From positions 186,001-250,000 of the forward strand of contig NZ_FOPZ01000002.1 in assembly GCF_900113615.1 (NCBI RefSeq): a stretch of 64,000 nt of DNA, read 5' to 3'. Of the stretch, positions 16,230 through 24,374 are shown in pieces. The DNA is from Halorubrum aquaticum. GTDB lineage: Archaea; Halobacteriota; Halobacteria; Halobacteriales; Haloferacaceae. Both the position numbers and the translations under genes were made by a program. Numbering within the stretch: position 1 is the stretch's first letter; every line of letters starts with the position of its first letter. The notes beneath the pieces were generated by a model, which saw only the letters and a list, made by a program, of their open reading frames with translations, had not been told where the DNA came from and did not search any database.

Positions 16230-16328
16230 GCGGCCCACTCCGGGCGGCGTGAGGTTAGTTGCTGCGGTCGGGGTGGCGGCGTCGGTAACGGTACCCCCGT
16301 CGGCGACGAGCGTCGAAAAGGACGCAAG

Positions 16329-16335
16329 TTTATAT
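16329..16335 (+). promoter_or_regulatory. TATA box of the thyA-DHFR unit
   Basis: TTTATAT lies about 103 bases before the chosen thyA ATG and 49 before an in-frame upstream ATG at 16381. A leader or an N-terminal extension is therefore possible. Confidence 0.5.
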
Positions 16336-16434
16336 CACAAGGCGCGTGGATTCGGACAGACCGGTCGTGGCGACGCCGGGATGCGTCCGATTCGTCGGGG
16401 GCTCGCCCCACGACAGCCACGACATCCACCCACG

Positions 16435-17463
16435 ATGCAACAGTACCTCGACCTCGTCGACGACGCGCTCTCGACGGGCACGTACAAGCCGAACCGGACC
16501 GGCGTGGACACGATCGCGACGTTCAGCGCCGGGTACACCGTCGACCTCGCGGAGGGGTTCCCGCTTCTCACCACGAAGCGGATGGACGGCTACCGCTGGA
16601 ACTCGCTCATCCACGAGGTGATCTGGTATCTCTCGGGCGAGGAGCACGTCAGGAACCTCCGCGAGGAGACGAAGATCTGGGACGCGTGGGCCGACGAGGA
16701 GGGACGCCTCGACACGGCCTACGGCCGGTTCTGGCGGCGGTACCCGGTTCCCGACGGGACCGACGCGCTCCCGGGCGAGACGTGGCCCGACGACGCACAC
16801 CGCTGGGTGACCGTCGAGGAGACCGAGGACGGAACCGAACGACGCACCTTCGACCAGATAGCCTACGTGCTCGACACGCTCCGGGAGAACCCGCACTCCC
16901 GCCGGATGGTTGTGAACGCGTGGCACCCGGCCAACGCCGCGACCTCGACGCTGCCGCCGTGTCACTACACCTTCGTCGTCAACGTCCAGGGCGGGAAGCT
17001 CAACCTCCACCTCACCCAGCGGTCGGGCGACATCGCGCTCGGCGTCCCGTTCAACGTCGCGGCGTACGCGCTACTCGCGAACGCGATCGCACAGCGGACC
17101 GGCTTCGAGATCGGCGAGTTCGGCCACACGATCGTCGACGCGCACGTCTACTGCGGGCAGGGCGACCGCGGGGAGTGGTACGGCGAGAACCTCCATGCGC
17201 TCCAGGAGCGGCTCGCGGACGTCGAGACGAAGGCCGACTACCCCGACGTCAAGTCTTGGCTGGAGGGGGCCGCCCCCGCGGAGGCGGACGGCGATGAGGG
17301 ATACGACCACGTGCCCGGCCTCCTCGAGCAGCTCTCGCGGGAGCCGCGCGAGCGCCCCCGGATCGAGATCGCCGACGTGCCGCTCGAGGAGTTGCGCTAC
17401 GACGACGTCGAGGTCGTCGACTACGACTGCGCCGAGGGACTCTCGTTCGCGGTCGCCGAGTGA
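16435..17463 (+). CDS. thyA: Thymidylate synthase (ThyA type)
   Basis: 342 aa. Converts dUMP to dTMP using methylene-tetrahydrofolate. The nucleophile Cys is at about residue 176 in LPPCHYTF; QRSGDIALGVPFN and the dUMP-binding DAHVYCGQ are also present, as is the N-terminal NRTGVDTIATF loop. An acidic insertion near residues 280-290 (AEADGDEGYDH) is halophile-like. The DHFR gene overlaps its stop, giving a dTMP-cycle operon that regenerates the folate. An in-frame ATG at 16381 would add 18 residues; the family start MQQYLDLV is preferred. Confidence 0.96.
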   Translation: MQQYLDLVDDALSTGTYKPNRTGVDTIATFSAGYTVDLAEGFPLLTTKRMDGYRWNSLIHEVIWYLSGEEHVRNLREETKIWDAWADEEGRLDTAYGRFWRRYPVPDGTDALPGETWPDDAHRWVTVEETEDGTERRTFDQIAYVLDTLRENPHSRRMVVNAWHPANAATSTLPPCHYTFVVNVQGGKLNLHLTQRSGDIALGVPFNVAAYALLANAIAQRTGFEIGEFGHTIVDAHVYCGQGDRGEWYGENLHALQERLADVETKADYPDVKSWLEGAAPAEADGDEGYDHVPGLLEQLSREPRERPRIEIADVPLEELRYDDVEVVDYDCAEGLSFAVAE

Positions 17464-17993
17464 TGACGGCGAAGGAACGCGACGCGTCGTTCGTCCTCGT
17501 CGCCGCCGTCGCCGAGAACGGCGTCATCGGCGCGGACGGCGGGATGCCGTGGCACTACCCGGCCGACCTCGCGCACTTCAAGCGGCTGACGACCGGCCAT
17601 CCCGTGGTCCTCGGACGCGTCACCTACGAGAGCATCGCCGAGCGGATCGGCGGCCCGCTCCCGGACCGGACGAACGTCGTGTTGACGACGCGCGACCTCG
17701 ACCTCCCGGAGGGAGCCGTCGTCGCGAACGGAGTGACGGAGGCGGCGGAGCGGGCGCGGTCGGCCGCGGCCGACCGCGGCGTCGACGAGGTCTACGTGAT
17801 CGGGGGCGCGAGCGTGTACGAGGCGTTCCTTCCGCTCGCCGACCGGATGGTCCTCACCGAGATCCCGGAGTCTCCCGACGGCGACACGCGCTTTCCGGAC
17901 TGGGATCCGACCGAATGGGAGGAGACCGACCGGGAGACGGACGGCGACCTCGCGTTCGTCACCTACGAGCGGGTCGGGGAGCAACGTAGCTGA
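17463..17993 (+). CDS. folA: Dihydrofolate reductase
   Basis: 176 aa. Reduces dihydrofolate made by ThyA. Recognisable motifs are VAAVAENGVIGADGGMPWHYPADL at the folate site, VVLGRVTYESI, and the NADPH-binding VYVIGGASVYEAFLPLADR. The ATG shares a base with the thyA stop (GTGATGA), so translation is coupled; a GTG three bases earlier is possible. Length and acidic composition match the haloarchaeal DHFR (hdrA-type). Confidence 0.95.
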   Translation: MTAKERDASFVLVAAVAENGVIGADGGMPWHYPADLAHFKRLTTGHPVVLGRVTYESIAERIGGPLPDRTNVVLTTRDLDLPEGAVVANGVTEAAERARSAAADRGVDEVYVIGGASVYEAFLPLADRMVLTEIPESPDGDTRFPDWDPTEWEETDRETDGDLAFVTYERVGEQRS

Positions 17994-18051
17994 TCCGCGG
18001 GCGCGCCGGGACGGGCAACGCCTATGTCCCCGCCGACCCGAACGCGGGTAG

Positions 18052-18810
18052 ATGGAAGTCGCGTTGATCACGGTCGGCGACGAGCTGCTCTCCGGCGACA
18101 CGGTGAACACGAACGCCAACTGGCTCGCGGCGCGGCTGGCCGAGCGCGGCGTCACGGTGACCCGGATCCTCTCCGTCCCCGATGACCGGGAGACGATCGC
18201 CGAGCGGGTGGCGACCTACGGCGACGCCTTCGACCGGGTGGTCGTCACGGGCGGGATCGGCGGGACCCCCGACGACGTGACGATGGAGGCGGTCGCGGAC
18301 GCGTTCGGGCGCGATCTCGCCGTCTCGGAGCTGACTCGCGCCGACGTCGAGGAGCGGCTCGCGGAGATCGCGACCCGGATCCCGGACCGGGACCTCGACG
18401 TTGACGTCGACGCGGAGGCCGCGCTTCCGGAGGGCAGCCGCCCGCTGTTGAACGGGGCGGGGCTCGCGCCCGGGTGCGTCCTCGAGAACGTCTACGTCCT
18501 CCCGGGGATCCCAGAGGAGCTGAAGGCGATGTTCGACTCGGTGGCCGACGAGTTCGCTGGCGAGCGTCGGTCGAAGTTCCTCTACACGGTCGAGCCCGAG
18601 GCGAACATCGTATCCGACCTCGAGGAAGTCATGGCACGGTACGACCTCACGGTCGGCTGTTATCCCGACCGGGAGGCCGGTCACAACCGGCTGAAGCTCG
18701 TCGGCACCGACGACGGGGAGCTGGCCGCCGGAAGCGACTGGCTGCTGTCGCGGATACACGCGAGCGAGACGCCCGTCTCGCGGGACTGGGGCGACGGGGG
18801 CGGGGAGTAG
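18052..18810 (+). CDS. cinA: CinA N-terminal domain (MoaB/MogA-fold) protein
   Basis: A 252-aa protein with the CinA N-terminal domain: ALITVGDELLSGDTVNTNANWLA, the VVVTGGIGGTPDDVTMEAV loop, and VYVLPGIPEELKAMFDSV. In bacteria this domain is joined to a C-terminal nicotinamide-nucleotide amidase and has ADP-ribose or NAD-related pyrophosphatase activity. Here the amidase half is encoded separately at 19794-20351, on the other side of the proteasome gene. The second half (residues 165-245) keeps the ferredoxin-like extension of archaeal CinA. Confidence 0.9.
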   Translation: MEVALITVGDELLSGDTVNTNANWLAARLAERGVTVTRILSVPDDRETIAERVATYGDAFDRVVVTGGIGGTPDDVTMEAVADAFGRDLAVSELTRADVEERLAEIATRIPDRDLDVDVDAEAALPEGSRPLLNGAGLAPGCVLENVYVLPGIPEELKAMFDSVADEFAGERRSKFLYTVEPEANIVSDLEEVMARYDLTVGCYPDREAGHNRLKLVGTDDGELAAGSDWLLSRIHASETPVSRDWGDGGGE

Positions 18811-18881
18811 GGGACTCGGACGGGGACTCACCACGTACCGGTTAAGGAGGGTTTTTCAACCGGCCGGCGTAATAAAGGGTA

Positions 18882-18923
18882 ATGAGTGAGCACGTCACCG
18901 CGCGAGCGGGTGAGAAGCGATGA
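18882..18923 (+). other. 13-codon upstream ORF overlapping the psmA start
   Basis: ATG at 18882 opens a 13-residue ORF (MSEHVTARAGEKR) whose TGA overlaps the ATGATG start of the proteasome gene. A similar 13-codon ORF, also ending Lys-Arg-stop, precedes the VEET gene. It may be translated and couple initiation; this is unproven. Confidence 0.35.
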
Positions 18924-19711
18924 TGGGCGGCAACGACCAGCAGGCGTACGACCGCGGAACGTCGCTGTTCTCGCCCGACGGGCGCATCTATCAGGTCGAA
19001 TACGCCCGCGAGGCGGTCTCGCGCGGCGCGCCGAGCCTCGGCGTTCGGACGGCCGAGGGGATCGTCTTCGTCGCGATGTCGCGGGCGAGTTCGACGCTGA
19101 TGGAGGCCGAGAGCATCGAGAAGCTCCACAAGCTCGACGACCACCTCGGCACCGCGAGCGCGGGCCACGTCGCGGACGCGCGACAGCTCATCGACCTCGC
19201 GCGGCGGCAGGCGCAGGGCAATCGCCTCCGGTACGGCGAGCCGATCGGCGTCGAGACGCTGACGAAGTTCGTCACCGACCACATCCAGGAGAACACCCAG
19301 CGCGGCGGCACCCGGCCGTACGGCGCGGCGCTGCTCATCGGCGGGATCGAGAACGGCGAGCCGCGCCTGTTCGCGGCCGACCCCTCGGGAACGCCCAACG
19401 AGTGGAAGGCGACCGTCATCGGCGGCGGGAGACAGGACATCCAGGGCGTCCTCGAGGAGGAGTGGGAGGAGGACCTCTCGCTCGACGAGGGGGTCGAACT
19501 CGGCGTTCGCGCGCTCGCCGCCCACGAGGACGAGTTCGTCCCGGCCGACCTCGCGGTCGCCACGGTCACGGACGACGAGGGCTATCGCACCGTTCCCGAG
19601 CCCGAGGTGACCGAGGCGTTCGAGGCCGCGGGGATCACGGGAGACGAGGAGGACGACGCGGCGGACTCCGATGCGGCTGACGAGGACGACGCCGCCGACG
19701 ACGAGGAGTAA
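18920..19711 (+). CDS. psmA: 20S proteasome alpha subunit
   Basis: 263 aa. The alpha-type N-terminal signature is intact (YDRGTSLFSPDGRIYQVEYAREAV), as is the HBYX-contact loop region GTASAGHVADARQLID. Alpha rings gate the core particle and dock PAN ATPases. The acidic C-terminal tail (about residues 238-263) is typical of haloarchaea. The opening RGTSLFSPDGRIYQVEYAREAV looks closer to the second alpha paralog (PsmA2-like) than to PsmA1, but the assignment is uncertain. Two ATGs occur in tandem at 18920 and 18923. Confidence 0.96.
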   Translation: MMGGNDQQAYDRGTSLFSPDGRIYQVEYAREAVSRGAPSLGVRTAEGIVFVAMSRASSTLMEAESIEKLHKLDDHLGTASAGHVADARQLIDLARRQAQGNRLRYGEPIGVETLTKFVTDHIQENTQRGGTRPYGAALLIGGIENGEPRLFAADPSGTPNEWKATVIGGGRQDIQGVLEEEWEEDLSLDEGVELGVRALAAHEDEFVPADLAVATVTDDEGYRTVPEPEVTEAFEAAGITGDEEDDAADSDAADEDDAADDEE

Positions 19712-19793
19712 CCCGAGCGCGCGACCTTCACCCTCGCCGTCCCACCCCGTCCGTCACCACTCTCCCCCGTCCGTCACCCCTTCGGCCGGCGTG

Positions 19794-20351
19794 TCACCCC
19801 TCCGATCGGCGTCCCTCCACGTCACGAACGGCCCGCACGAGTTCGGCGAGCGCGCGCTCGACGCTCGCGCGTTTGACCGCGTCGCGGCCGCCCGAGAACT
19901 CCGCGCGGACGCTCCGCGTGAACGACTCCTCGGTTCCCCACGGCGCGGCGTAGGCCACGCCGACGTACACCAGTCCGACCGGCTTTTCCTCTGTTCCGCC
20001 ACCGGGACCGGCGATCCCCGTGGTCGAGACGCCCCACGTGGCGTCGGCGTGGTCGCGGGCGCCGGCGGCCATCTGGCGGGCGACCGGTCCGCTGACCGCG
20101 CCGTGCGTGTCGAGCGTCTCGCGGGCGACGCCCAACTCCTCGCGTTTGGCGTCGTACGCGTACGTCACGTACCCCCGGTCGAAGTAGGCGCTCGATCCCG
20201 GCACGTCGGTCACCGTCGACCCCACGAGCCCGCCCGTCAGCGACTCGGCGGTCGCGAGCGTCTCCCCGCGGTCGGTCAGCAACTCGCCGAGCACCGCCTC
20301 GGGCGGCTGATCTATCGAGCGGTCGTCGTCCACCTCGTGGTCGCCGGCCAT
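19794..20351 (-). CDS. pncC: CinA C-terminal domain protein, nicotinamide-nucleotide amidase
   Basis: A 185-aa stand-alone CinA C-domain. Family motifs are [52 protein letters not shown], and [23 protein letters not shown]. It deamidates NMN to nicotinate mononucleotide in NAD recycling. The ATG at 20351 leaves a 22-residue acidic lead before the domain. It is divergent from the methyltransferase at 20427. Its partner domain is encoded separately at 18052. Confidence 0.92.
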   Translation of the reverse strand: MAGDHEVDDDRSIDQPPEAVLGELLTDRGETLATAESLTGGLVGSTVTDVPGSSAYFDRGYVTYAYDAKREELGVARETLDTHGAVSGPVARQMAAGARDHADATWGVSTTGIAGPGGGTEEKPVGLVYVGVAYAAPWGTEESFTRSVRAEFSGGRDAVKRASVERALAELVRAVRDVEGRRSEG

Positions 20352-20426
20352 ACGGGAAGGTCCGACCGCACCGTCCTTGAAACGTCCGGCGCGGAGGTTA
20401 TGCGTCGGGGGCAACGATCCGGAGAC

Positions 20427-21056
20427 ATGACCGACGGCGACGAGCCGACCGACTGGGACGAGCGGTTCGCGACCGGCGAGTACCCCCGAGACCCCGAGCC
20501 GTCTCCGGTCTTACGTTCCTACGAGCCCTCGATCCCCGACGGCCGGGTGCTCGATCTGGCGACCGGGACCGGACGAAACGCGGTGTTCCTCGCCGCGGCC
20601 GGCTACGATGTCGACGCGCTCGACGCGTCGGCGGAGGGGCTTCGCATCGTTCGAGACCGGGCGGCGGAGCGCGGGGTCGCGGAACGGATCGAGACGATCC
20701 GCGCCGACGCCACGGAGTACGAGTTCCCGGCGGATCGATACGACCTGATCACGGTGAGCTTCTACCACACGCTCGACCGGTTCACCGACCTCCGTGAGTC
20801 GCTCGCCCACGGCGGCTACCTCTTCGTCGAGGGACACCTCCGGTCGGCCGAGCCGACGCCCTCCGGGCCGAGCACCGACCGCTATCGGTTCGGGGCGAAC
20901 GAACTCCTGCGGGCGGGACTCGGACTGACGGTCCTCCACTACGACGAGACGACCGAGGAGCGTCCCGACGACCGCCGACGGGCGACCGCACGACTCCTCG
21001 CGCGCCGATCCCACGGCTCCCGCCAGTCGTACCCGGAGCGACCCGAGGGACGATGA
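20427..21056 (+). CDS. Class I SAM-dependent methyltransferase
   Basis: A 209-aa Rossmann-fold methyltransferase. Motif I is [19 protein letters not shown] (about residues 40-58), motif II is VDALDAS and motif IV is [15 protein letters not shown]. It resembles TehB-like or UbiE-like small methyltransferases. The C-terminal 40 residues are Arg-rich. The substrate is unknown. The ATG at 20427 gives the acidic start [14 protein letters not shown], where the WDERF motif is typical of this group. Confidence 0.88.
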   Translation: MTDGDEPTDWDERFATGEYPRDPEPSPVLRSYEPSIPDGRVLDLATGTGRNAVFLAAAGYDVDALDASAEGLRIVRDRAAERGVAERIETIRADATEYEFPADRYDLITVSFYHTLDRFTDLRESLAHGGYLFVEGHLRSAEPTPSGPSTDRYRFGANELLRAGLGLTVLHYDETTEERPDDRRRATARLLARRSHGSRQSYPERPEGR

Positions 21057-21210
21057 GCGACGATCGCTCCCGCCGGCCGAGGAGAGTCGGGTCCGATGAC
21101 GGGTTCCCCTCAACTCCCGATCATGACCGTCGAAACGGCCGTCGAGAGCCGTGAGGGTGGAAACGCACCTTAAATACGCCTGATTGACAAGACGTGTGGA
21201 GATATTGACA

Positions 21211-21220
21211 GGGATATACT
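21211..21220 (+). promoter_or_regulatory. TATA box of the substrate-binding protein gene
   Basis: GGATATACTT is about 33 bases before the ATG at 21249, placing the transcript start near 21243. The upstream GTG at 21228 would then lie outside the transcript, which decides the start. Confidence 0.6.
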
Positions 21221-21248
21221 TATCAAAGTGGACCATATATGGGTGGAT

Positions 21249-22559
21249 ATGTCATACCACAAGAGACGGCGTGACGTGCTGAAGGGGATCGGTGTCGCTG
21301 GCGCGGTCGGCGTCGCCGGCTGCTCGGGCAACGGCGGCGGAGGCGGCGGAGGCGGCGGGCCGGACCTCCTCACCGTGATCGGCTACCCGGAAAGCGGGAT
21401 CCAGCTGTTCCGCGACTACTACAGCGCGTCCGACGGGGCCGAGGACATCCTCATTCCCGACGGGCTCCAGGACCCCGCGCTGCCCGGTCAGGTCGGAAAC
21501 GACATGGAAAACGTCACCGGCACCGCGCCGGCGGCCGGCGGACCCAACCAGGAGGCCTTCGAGAGCCTGTATCAGGACGCCTACGACGAGTCGCCGGGCG
21601 TGTTCACCTCGCAGTCGTACGACTCGGCCGCCGCGCTGATCCTGGCGAACGTCGCGGCGGGCGAGAACGACGGCACCGCGATCCGCGACCAGCTCCGACG
21701 CATCGCGAACCCGGGCGGCACCGAATACGGTCCGGAGGGGTTCCTCGACGCGGTCGAGGCGGTTGCCAACGGCGAGGACATCAACTACCAGGGCGCATCG
21801 AGCGCCGTCAACTTCGACGAGAACGGTGACCCGGCGTCCGCGGCCTACTCCATCTGGGAGTTCCAGGGGCAGGACGCCGACTCGGTCGCGGTCGACGAGA
21901 CGCAGAACTTCGAGGGCGAGAACCCCGACGGTGCCGGTTCCTCCGCGGACGAGTCGCCCGGCGGGTTCGGTCGCGAGGTGAGCGTCGGAATCTTGCTCCC
22001 CGAAACCGGCGACCTGGCGTCGACGGGCCAGCCGATGATCCGCGCCGCGGAGCTACCGGCCCAGCAGGTCAACGAGTCCGACCTCGACCTCACCGTGAAC
22101 GCCCAGTTCGAGGACACGAACACCTCGCCCGACCAGGGCGTCAGCGGCGCCGAGTCCCTGGTCAGCTCGGGGGTTCCCGCCGTGTGTGGGACCGCCTCCT
22201 CCGGGGTCAACGTCCCGGTCTGTCAGGAGACGCTCATCCCGAACGAGGTCGTCGGCTGCTCGCCGTCCAGTACCGCGCTGTCGGTGACGAACCTCGAGGA
22301 CGACGACTACATCTTCCGGACCGCCCCGAGCGACCAGCTTCAGGGTCGGGTCATGGCGCAGGTCGCCTCCGAGCGGCTCGAAGCCGAGACCGCGGCGACG
22401 CTGTACGTGAACAACGACTACGGCCAGCAGCTCTCCGAGCGGTTCAGCGGCGTGTTCGAGGACACGTTCGACGGCGAGGTGTACGACCAGATCAGCTTCA
22501 ACATCGGCGAGTCCTCGTACTCCAACGTCATCGAGCAGGCGCTCTCGAGCGGGAACTGA
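21249..22559 (+). CDS. livK: Branched-chain amino acid ABC transporter substrate-binding lipoprotein, circularly permuted
   Basis: 436 aa. Residues 1-25 are a Tat lipoprotein signal (KRRRDVLKGIG, lipobox VAGC with Cys25), followed by nine Gly. Residues 38 to about 225 (from PDLLTVIGYPESG to SAAYSIWEFQG) are what is normally the second half of a Peripla_BP_6 protein. After an acidic linker, residues 242-436 (REVSVGILLPETGDLAS to SYSNVIEQALSSGN) are what is normally the first half. The protein end would join naturally to PDLLTVIGYPE, so the order is permuted, with signal and frame intact. It is convergent with livFGMH, which it presumably serves. Confidence 0.9.
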   Translation: MSYHKRRRDVLKGIGVAGAVGVAGCSGNGGGGGGGGGPDLLTVIGYPESGIQLFRDYYSASDGAEDILIPDGLQDPALPGQVGNDMENVTGTAPAAGGPNQEAFESLYQDAYDESPGVFTSQSYDSAAALILANVAAGENDGTAIRDQLRRIANPGGTEYGPEGFLDAVEAVANGEDINYQGASSAVNFDENGDPASAAYSIWEFQGQDADSVAVDETQNFEGENPDGAGSSADESPGGFGREVSVGILLPETGDLASTGQPMIRAAELPAQQVNESDLDLTVNAQFEDTNTSPDQGVSGAESLVSSGVPAVCGTASSGVNVPVCQETLIPNEVVGCSPSSTALSVTNLEDDDYIFRTAPSDQLQGRVMAQVASERLEAETAATLYVNNDYGQQLSERFSGVFEDTFDGEVYDQISFNIGESSYSNVIEQALSSGN

Positions 22560-22599
22560 TCGGCCGATCCGCCGGCGAGGACCGGCGTCGAGACCCGCG

Positions 22600-22605
22600 T
22601 TTTTT
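22600..22605 (+). terminator. T-run terminator after livK
   Basis: Six T residues after a GC-rich stretch, 41 bases past the livK stop; archaeal-type oligo-T termination. Confidence 0.5.
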
Positions 22606-22660
22606 CACGGCACCGACGACCGACGTGAGCGACGGCTCCCGCGGGGGGAGCTCCGGTCCG

Positions 22661-22665
22661 AAAAA
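22661..22665 (-). terminator. T-run terminator after livF
   Basis: Five A on the + strand (T-run in the livF transcript), 46 bases past the livF stop, within the convergent livK/livF gap. Confidence 0.4.
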
Positions 22666-22710
22666 CGGCGGGACGGGCCGGACGGCCGGTTCCGTGGAGT
22701 TTCCGTCGAA

Positions 22711-23415
22711 CTATCCGCCGAGGAACTCGCGGCGGACCTCCTCGTCGTTCAACAGCGCGGTCCCCTCGTTCTCGTAGCGGTTCTGACCGTTCGAAAGCAC
22801 GTATCCGCGGTCACAGCGTCTGAGCGCCTCCTTCGCGTTCTGTTCGACCATCAGGATCGCGGTGCCCGTCCCGTTGATCTCGTCGATCTTGTCGAACATC
22901 TCGTCGACGAGGTCGGGCGCGAGCCCCGCGCTGGGCTCGTCGAGCAACAGGAGCTCGGGGTCGAGCATCAGGGCCCGGCCCATCGCGAGCATCTGTCGCT
23001 GGCCGCCGCTCAGCGTCCCCGCCTGCTGGTGTTTCCGTTCCTCGAGGATCGGGAACCGGTCGTACACCTTCCGGAGCTCCTCCCGTGGCACCTCGTCCAG
23101 GATGTACGCGCCCATCTCGAGGTTCTCCTCCACGTCGAGCTCCGCGAAGACGTTCTCGTTCTGCGGGACGTACCCCAGACCCTTGTGGATGACGTCCTCC
23201 GGCTTCGTCCCGCTGATGTCCTCGTCGGCGAACGTCACGGTACCGCCCATGTGGGTCGTCAGCCCGAAGACCGACTTCATCACGGTCGACTTGCCGGCCC
23301 CGTTGGGACCGACGATCGTGACGTACTCGCCGTCGTCGACGTCGAGGTCGACGTCCGTGAGGATCTGGAGGTCGCCGTAGCCGGCGTCCAACTCGCGGAC
23401 CTCGAGGAGGCTCAT
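22711..23415 (-). CDS. livF: Branched-chain amino acid ABC transporter ATPase LivF
   Basis: 234 aa. Walker A GPNGAGKST, Q-loop YVPQNEN, signature LSGGQRQ and Walker B LLLLDEPSAGL are all present, along with the LivF-typical LDAGYGDLQIL start and VEQNAKEAL H-region variant. It is the last gene of the livHMGF unit; its ATG overlaps the livG stop by four bases. With LivG it forms the cytoplasmic ATPase pair powering uptake. Confidence 0.96.
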   Translation of the reverse strand: MSLLEVRELDAGYGDLQILTDVDLDVDDGEYVTIVGPNGAGKSTVMKSVFGLTTHMGGTVTFADEDISGTKPEDVIHKGLGYVPQNENVFAELDVEENLEMGAYILDEVPREELRKVYDRFPILEERKHQQAGTLSGGQRQMLAMGRALMLDPELLLLDEPSAGLAPDLVDEMFDKIDEINGTGTAILMVEQNAKEALRRCDRGYVLSNGQNRYENEGTALLNDEEVRREFLGG

Positions 23416-24374
23416 ACCTCACCCCCGAGGTACGCCTCGATGACCTCCTCGCTCTCCTTGATCTCCGCCGGCGTCCCGTCCTTCAGGACGCGGCCCTGGT
23501 GCATGACGATGACCCGCTCGCAGTTGTTCATGATGAGGTCCATGTCGTGTTCCACGATGAGGAAGGTGTAGCCCTGCTCGCGCAACTCGTGGATGTGTTC
23601 GAGCAGCCGCTTCTCGAGGGAGGGGTTGACCCCGGCGAACGGCTCGTCGAGAAGCAGCATGTCCGGGTCGGTCAACAGCGCGCGGGCCATCTCGAGAAGC
23701 TTCCGCTGGCCGCCCGAGAGGTTCCCGGCGTACTCGTCGGCGAGGTGGTCGATCTCGAAGAAGTCGAGCACCTCCCAGACGCGCTCGAGCTGTTCGGTCT
23801 CCTGTTCGCGCACCTCGTCGCGGGTGATCGGCATGACCGACCGCCACAGCGACTCGCCGACCTGTCCCTTCGGCGCGAGCATCATGTTCTCGAGGACGGT
23901 CATCTCCTCGAGCTCTCTGGCGATCTGGAACGTCCGGGCGAGCCCCTGGTTCGCGATCTCGTGCGGCTGGAGCCCGGTGATCTCCTCGCCGTTGAACCGG
24001 ACCGTCCCCGCGTCGGGCTCCAACATCCCGGTGATGAGGTTGAACGTGGTGGACTTGCCGGCCCCGTTCGGGCCGATCAGTCCGGTCAGCGTCCCCGCCT
24101 CGACGTCGAAGCTGACGTCGTCGACGGCGACGATGCCGCCGAACGTCCGTCGGAGCCCCTCGACCTCGAGGGGCGTCGAGCCGGTCGGCACGCCGGCGTC
24201 CTCCGGCGTGTCGGGGGTACGCTCCGAAGCCGTCGTGTCGGGCGACCCGTCCTCGTCGGCAGCCGTCGAATCCCCCTCGGCCGTCTCCGAGTCGGTCTCG
24301 ACCGGTTTCGAATCGTTCTCGATCGGTTCCTCGGTCGACGTCGATCCGTCCGTGGTGTCGTCGCTCTCGCTCAT
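23412..24374 (-). CDS. livG: Branched-chain amino acid ABC transporter ATPase LivG
   Basis: 320 aa. The first 70 residues are an acidic Ser/Thr/Asp/Glu-rich extension absent from bacterial LivG and probably disordered. The ATPase follows, with GPNGAGKSTTFNLITG, signature LSGGQRKLLEMARAL, LLLLDEPFAGVNP and the H-loop VEHDMDLI. The LivG-type long insertion between Q-loop and signature is present. Overlapping ATGA junctions with livM and livF indicate one operon. Confidence 0.96.
   Translation of the reverse strand: MSESDDTTDGSTSTEEPIENDSKPVETDSETAEGDSTAADEDGSPDTTASERTPDTPEDAGVPTGSTPLEVEGLRRTFGGIVAVDDVSFDVEAGTLTGLIGPNGAGKSTTFNLITGMLEPDAGTVRFNGEEITGLQPHEIANQGLARTFQIARELEEMTVLENMMLAPKGQVGESLWRSVMPITRDEVREQETEQLERVWEVLDFFEIDHLADEYAGNLSGGQRKLLEMARALLTDPDMLLLDEPFAGVNPSLEKRLLEHIHELREQGYTFLIVEHDMDLIMNNCERVIVMHQGRVLKDGTPAEIKESEEVIEAYLGGEV

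Noticed and set aside
19730..19800. Short CCCGTCCGTCACC direct repeats between psmA and pncC
   Set aside because: Two or three loose copies in a convergent spacer; compatible with simple GC-rich low complexity.
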